A DNA stretch of 5,888 nt from UBA1049 sp964525815 (GTDB lineage Bacteria > Bacillota > Clostridia > Oscillospirales > CAG-382): assembly GCA_964525815.1 (NCBI GenBank), contig CAZGJQ010000108.1:1-5888 (forward strand), given 5' to 3'. The notes below the pieces were generated by a model. The model ran no database searches, was not told the origin of the DNA, and saw only the letters and a list, made by a program, of their open reading frames with translations. Positions 4,633 through 5,888 of the stretch are shown one piece after another. The stretch's first letter is position 1. The number at the start of each line of letters is the position of its first letter. Position numbers and translations under genes: made by a program.

Positions 4633-5863
4633 AAAACTGAAAACGGAGCTACTGATTCCCGCCCAATATAATCCCCGCAAAGACCTGAAACCGGGTGACC
4701 CAGAATATGAAAAGCTGAAACGCTCTATCGAGCAATTTGGCTATGTCGAGCCGGTTATATGGAACAAGACAACCGGTAGGGTTGTTGGCGGTCACCAGCG
4801 TTTAAAGGTATTGCTTGATTTAGGGATGACCGAGGTCGAGTGCGTGGTCATTGAGATGGATGAGGAAAAAGAAAAAGCCCTCAACATCGCGCTTAATAAA
4901 ATCAGCGGTGACTGGGACAAAGATAAGCTGGCCCTCCTCATTGCGGACTTACAGGGTGCGGATTTTGATGTGTCGCTCACCGGCTTCGAACCTGCGGAAC
5001 TGGACACACTGTTCAAGGATTCTCTCAAGGACGGTATTCATGACGATGACTTTGATGTGGGTGCCGAACTGCAAAAGCCTGCCATCACCAAGCAAGGTGA
5101 TGTGTGGAAGCTTGGGCGGCACAGGCTCGTTTGCGGCGATTCAACTAAGGCGGATACCTTTACTGTTCTCATGGATAGCAAACTCGCAAATCTTGTAGTA
5201 ACCGACCCTCCGTACAACGTCAACTACGAAGGTACAGCGGGAAAAATCAAAAATGATAATATGGAAAACGGAGCGTTCTATAATTTTCTGCTTGCGGCGT
5301 TCACAAACACCGAAGCAGCAATGGCACAAGACGCTTCTATTTATGTATTTCATGCAGATACCGAAGGCCTTAATTTCAGAAAAGCATTCTCGGATGCCGG
5401 TTTCTATCTTTCAGGTACTTGCATCTGGAAAAAGAAGTCGCTTGTCCTCGGTCGTTCGCCTTATCAGTGGCAGCATGAGCCTGTGCTGTTCGGTTGGAAG
5501 AAAAAAGGTAAGCACAACTGGTATGCCGACCGCAAGCAGACCACTATTTGGGAATTTGAAAAGCCTAAGAAGAACGGCGACCACCCAACTATGAAGCCAG
5601 TGGCACTTGTGGCACACCCTATAATGAACTCCAGCCTGTCGAACTGCATCGTACTCGACTCTTTCGGAGGTTCGGGAAGTACACTTATTGCCTGTGAGCA
5701 AACGGACAGAATCTGCCACACCATTGAACTTGACGAAAAGTTCTGTGATGTAATTGTGAGACGGTATATCGAGCAGGTTGGAAGCACAGACGGTGTATTT
5801 CTTTTGAGAGATGGTGTCGAATATATGTACCATGATGTTCCGGAGGTGAATGCTTATGAGTAA
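4622..5863 (+). CDS. ParB-domain fused DNA methyltransferase (N6-adenine type, beta order)
   Basis: A 413-residue two-part protein. Residues 1-95 are a ParB/sulfiredoxin-like domain: LLIPAQYNPRKDLKPGD, KLKRSIEQFGYVEPVIWN and VVGGHQRLKVLLDLGM with the GGHQR motif (56-60). A linker (95-150) includes an acidic stretch IHDDDFDVGAEL. The methylase domain follows, with HRLVCGDST (167-175), catalytic motif IV DPPY (195-198), HPTMKPVAL (321-329) and SAM-binding motif I LDSFGGSGSTLIACE (345-359). Having DPPY before FGGSG defines the beta group, which methylates N6 of adenine or N4 of cytosine; DPPY favours adenine, but the target site cannot be read. ParB-methylase fusions are common in phages and probably shield phage DNA from host restriction. 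GGAG at 4614-4617 precedes the start, inside the end of metK. The stop overlaps the next gene by eight bases. Confidence 0.93.
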   Translation: MQIEKLKTELLIPAQYNPRKDLKPGDPEYEKLKRSIEQFGYVEPVIWNKTTGRVVGGHQRLKVLLDLGMTEVECVVIEMDEEKEKALNIALNKISGDWDKDKLALLIADLQGADFDVSLTGFEPAELDTLFKDSLKDGIHDDDFDVGAELQKPAITKQGDVWKLGRHRLVCGDSTKADTFTVLMDSKLANLVVTDPPYNVNYEGTAGKIKNDNMENGAFYNFLLAAFTNTEAAMAQDASIYVFHADTEGLNFRKAFSDAGFYLSGTCIWKKKSLVLGRSPYQWQHEPVLFGWKKKGKHNWYADRKQTTIWEFEKPKKNGDHPTMKPVALVAHPIMNSSLSNCIVLDSFGGSGSTLIACEQTDRICHTIELDEKFCDVIVRRYIEQVGSTDGVFLLRDGVEYMYHDVPEVNAYE

Positions 5864-5888
5864 GCCTCTATATCATGTGGTTTCACTT
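5856..5888 (+). CDS. Start of a downstream gene, possibly PP-loop / PAPS reductase-like (partial)
   Basis: ATG 5856 is preceded by a strong GGAGGTG (5842-5848) seven bases upstream and overlaps the methyltransferase stop, so a further gene of the same operon clearly begins here. Only MSKPLYHVVSL is visible. Phage PP-loop proteins of the phosphoadenosine-phosphosulfate reductase-like family often start with HVVSL followed by SGGKDS, and they do occur next to methylase genes in Clostridia phages, so that is my guess. The large terminase is an alternative by position. That a gene starts here is likely; its identity is weakly supported. Confidence 0.55.
   Translation, partial: MSKPLYHVVSL

Noticed and set aside
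5411..5833. Minus-strand 140-codon frame opposite the methyltransferase
   Set aside because: Antisense shadow of the conserved methylase domain; the translation shows no family features.

Overview
The window is a stretch of a temperate phage (prophage) genome, read throughout on the + strand. It covers the change from the end of the early/regulatory region into the DNA-packaging (late) module. Low-GC Gram-positive signals are strong: GAGGTG/GGAGG-type ribosome binding sites before nearly every gene, a TTG start, and a DUF1492-type regulator, HNH protein and P27-type small terminase in the order known from Clostridia phages. I infer a Clostridia host (Oscillospiraceae/Lachnospiraceae type, often gut). 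Nothing identifies the species.

Layout. 1-102 is the tail of an unrecognised phage protein, joined by an ATGA overlap to a sigma-region-4-like regulator of the DUF1492 kind (99-515). A putative late promoter (526-557) follows, with a terminator hairpin right behind it (578-609). Next comes an A+T-richer island (about 615-2202) holding a type IV toxin-antitoxin operon: abiEi (726-1307) and abiEii (1309-2172), with its own strong promoter and a near-perfect 14-bp inverted repeat around the -10 box as a likely AbiEi operator. After the island, the last 43 nt of the regulator gene, its downstream promoter region and its terminator hairpin reappear as a diverged second copy (2203-2344). The AbiE operon is therefore a cargo ('moron') module bracketed by a 142-nt imperfect direct repeat offset by exactly 1730 nt.

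The packaging module then resumes: an HNH endonuclease (2367-2726), a non-coding G-rich gap that is a good candidate for the phage cos site (about 2758-2880), the P27-family small terminase (2893-3465), an S-adenosylmethionine synthetase (3469-4632), a ParB-domain/N6-adenine-type DNA methyltransferase (4622-5863), and the first 11 codons of another gene (5856-5888). The large terminase is expected downstream but is not in the window.

How the parts may work together. The regulator probably switches on the packaging genes. HNH and small terminase would act on the cos region between them. MetK would supply SAM to the overlapping methyltransferase so that phage DNA can be modified. AbiEi/AbiEii is likely a self-regulated anti-phage (abortive infection) unit expressed from the prophage. 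The most notable features are the repeat-bracketed insertion of AbiE beside the late-control region and the architecture of its operator.
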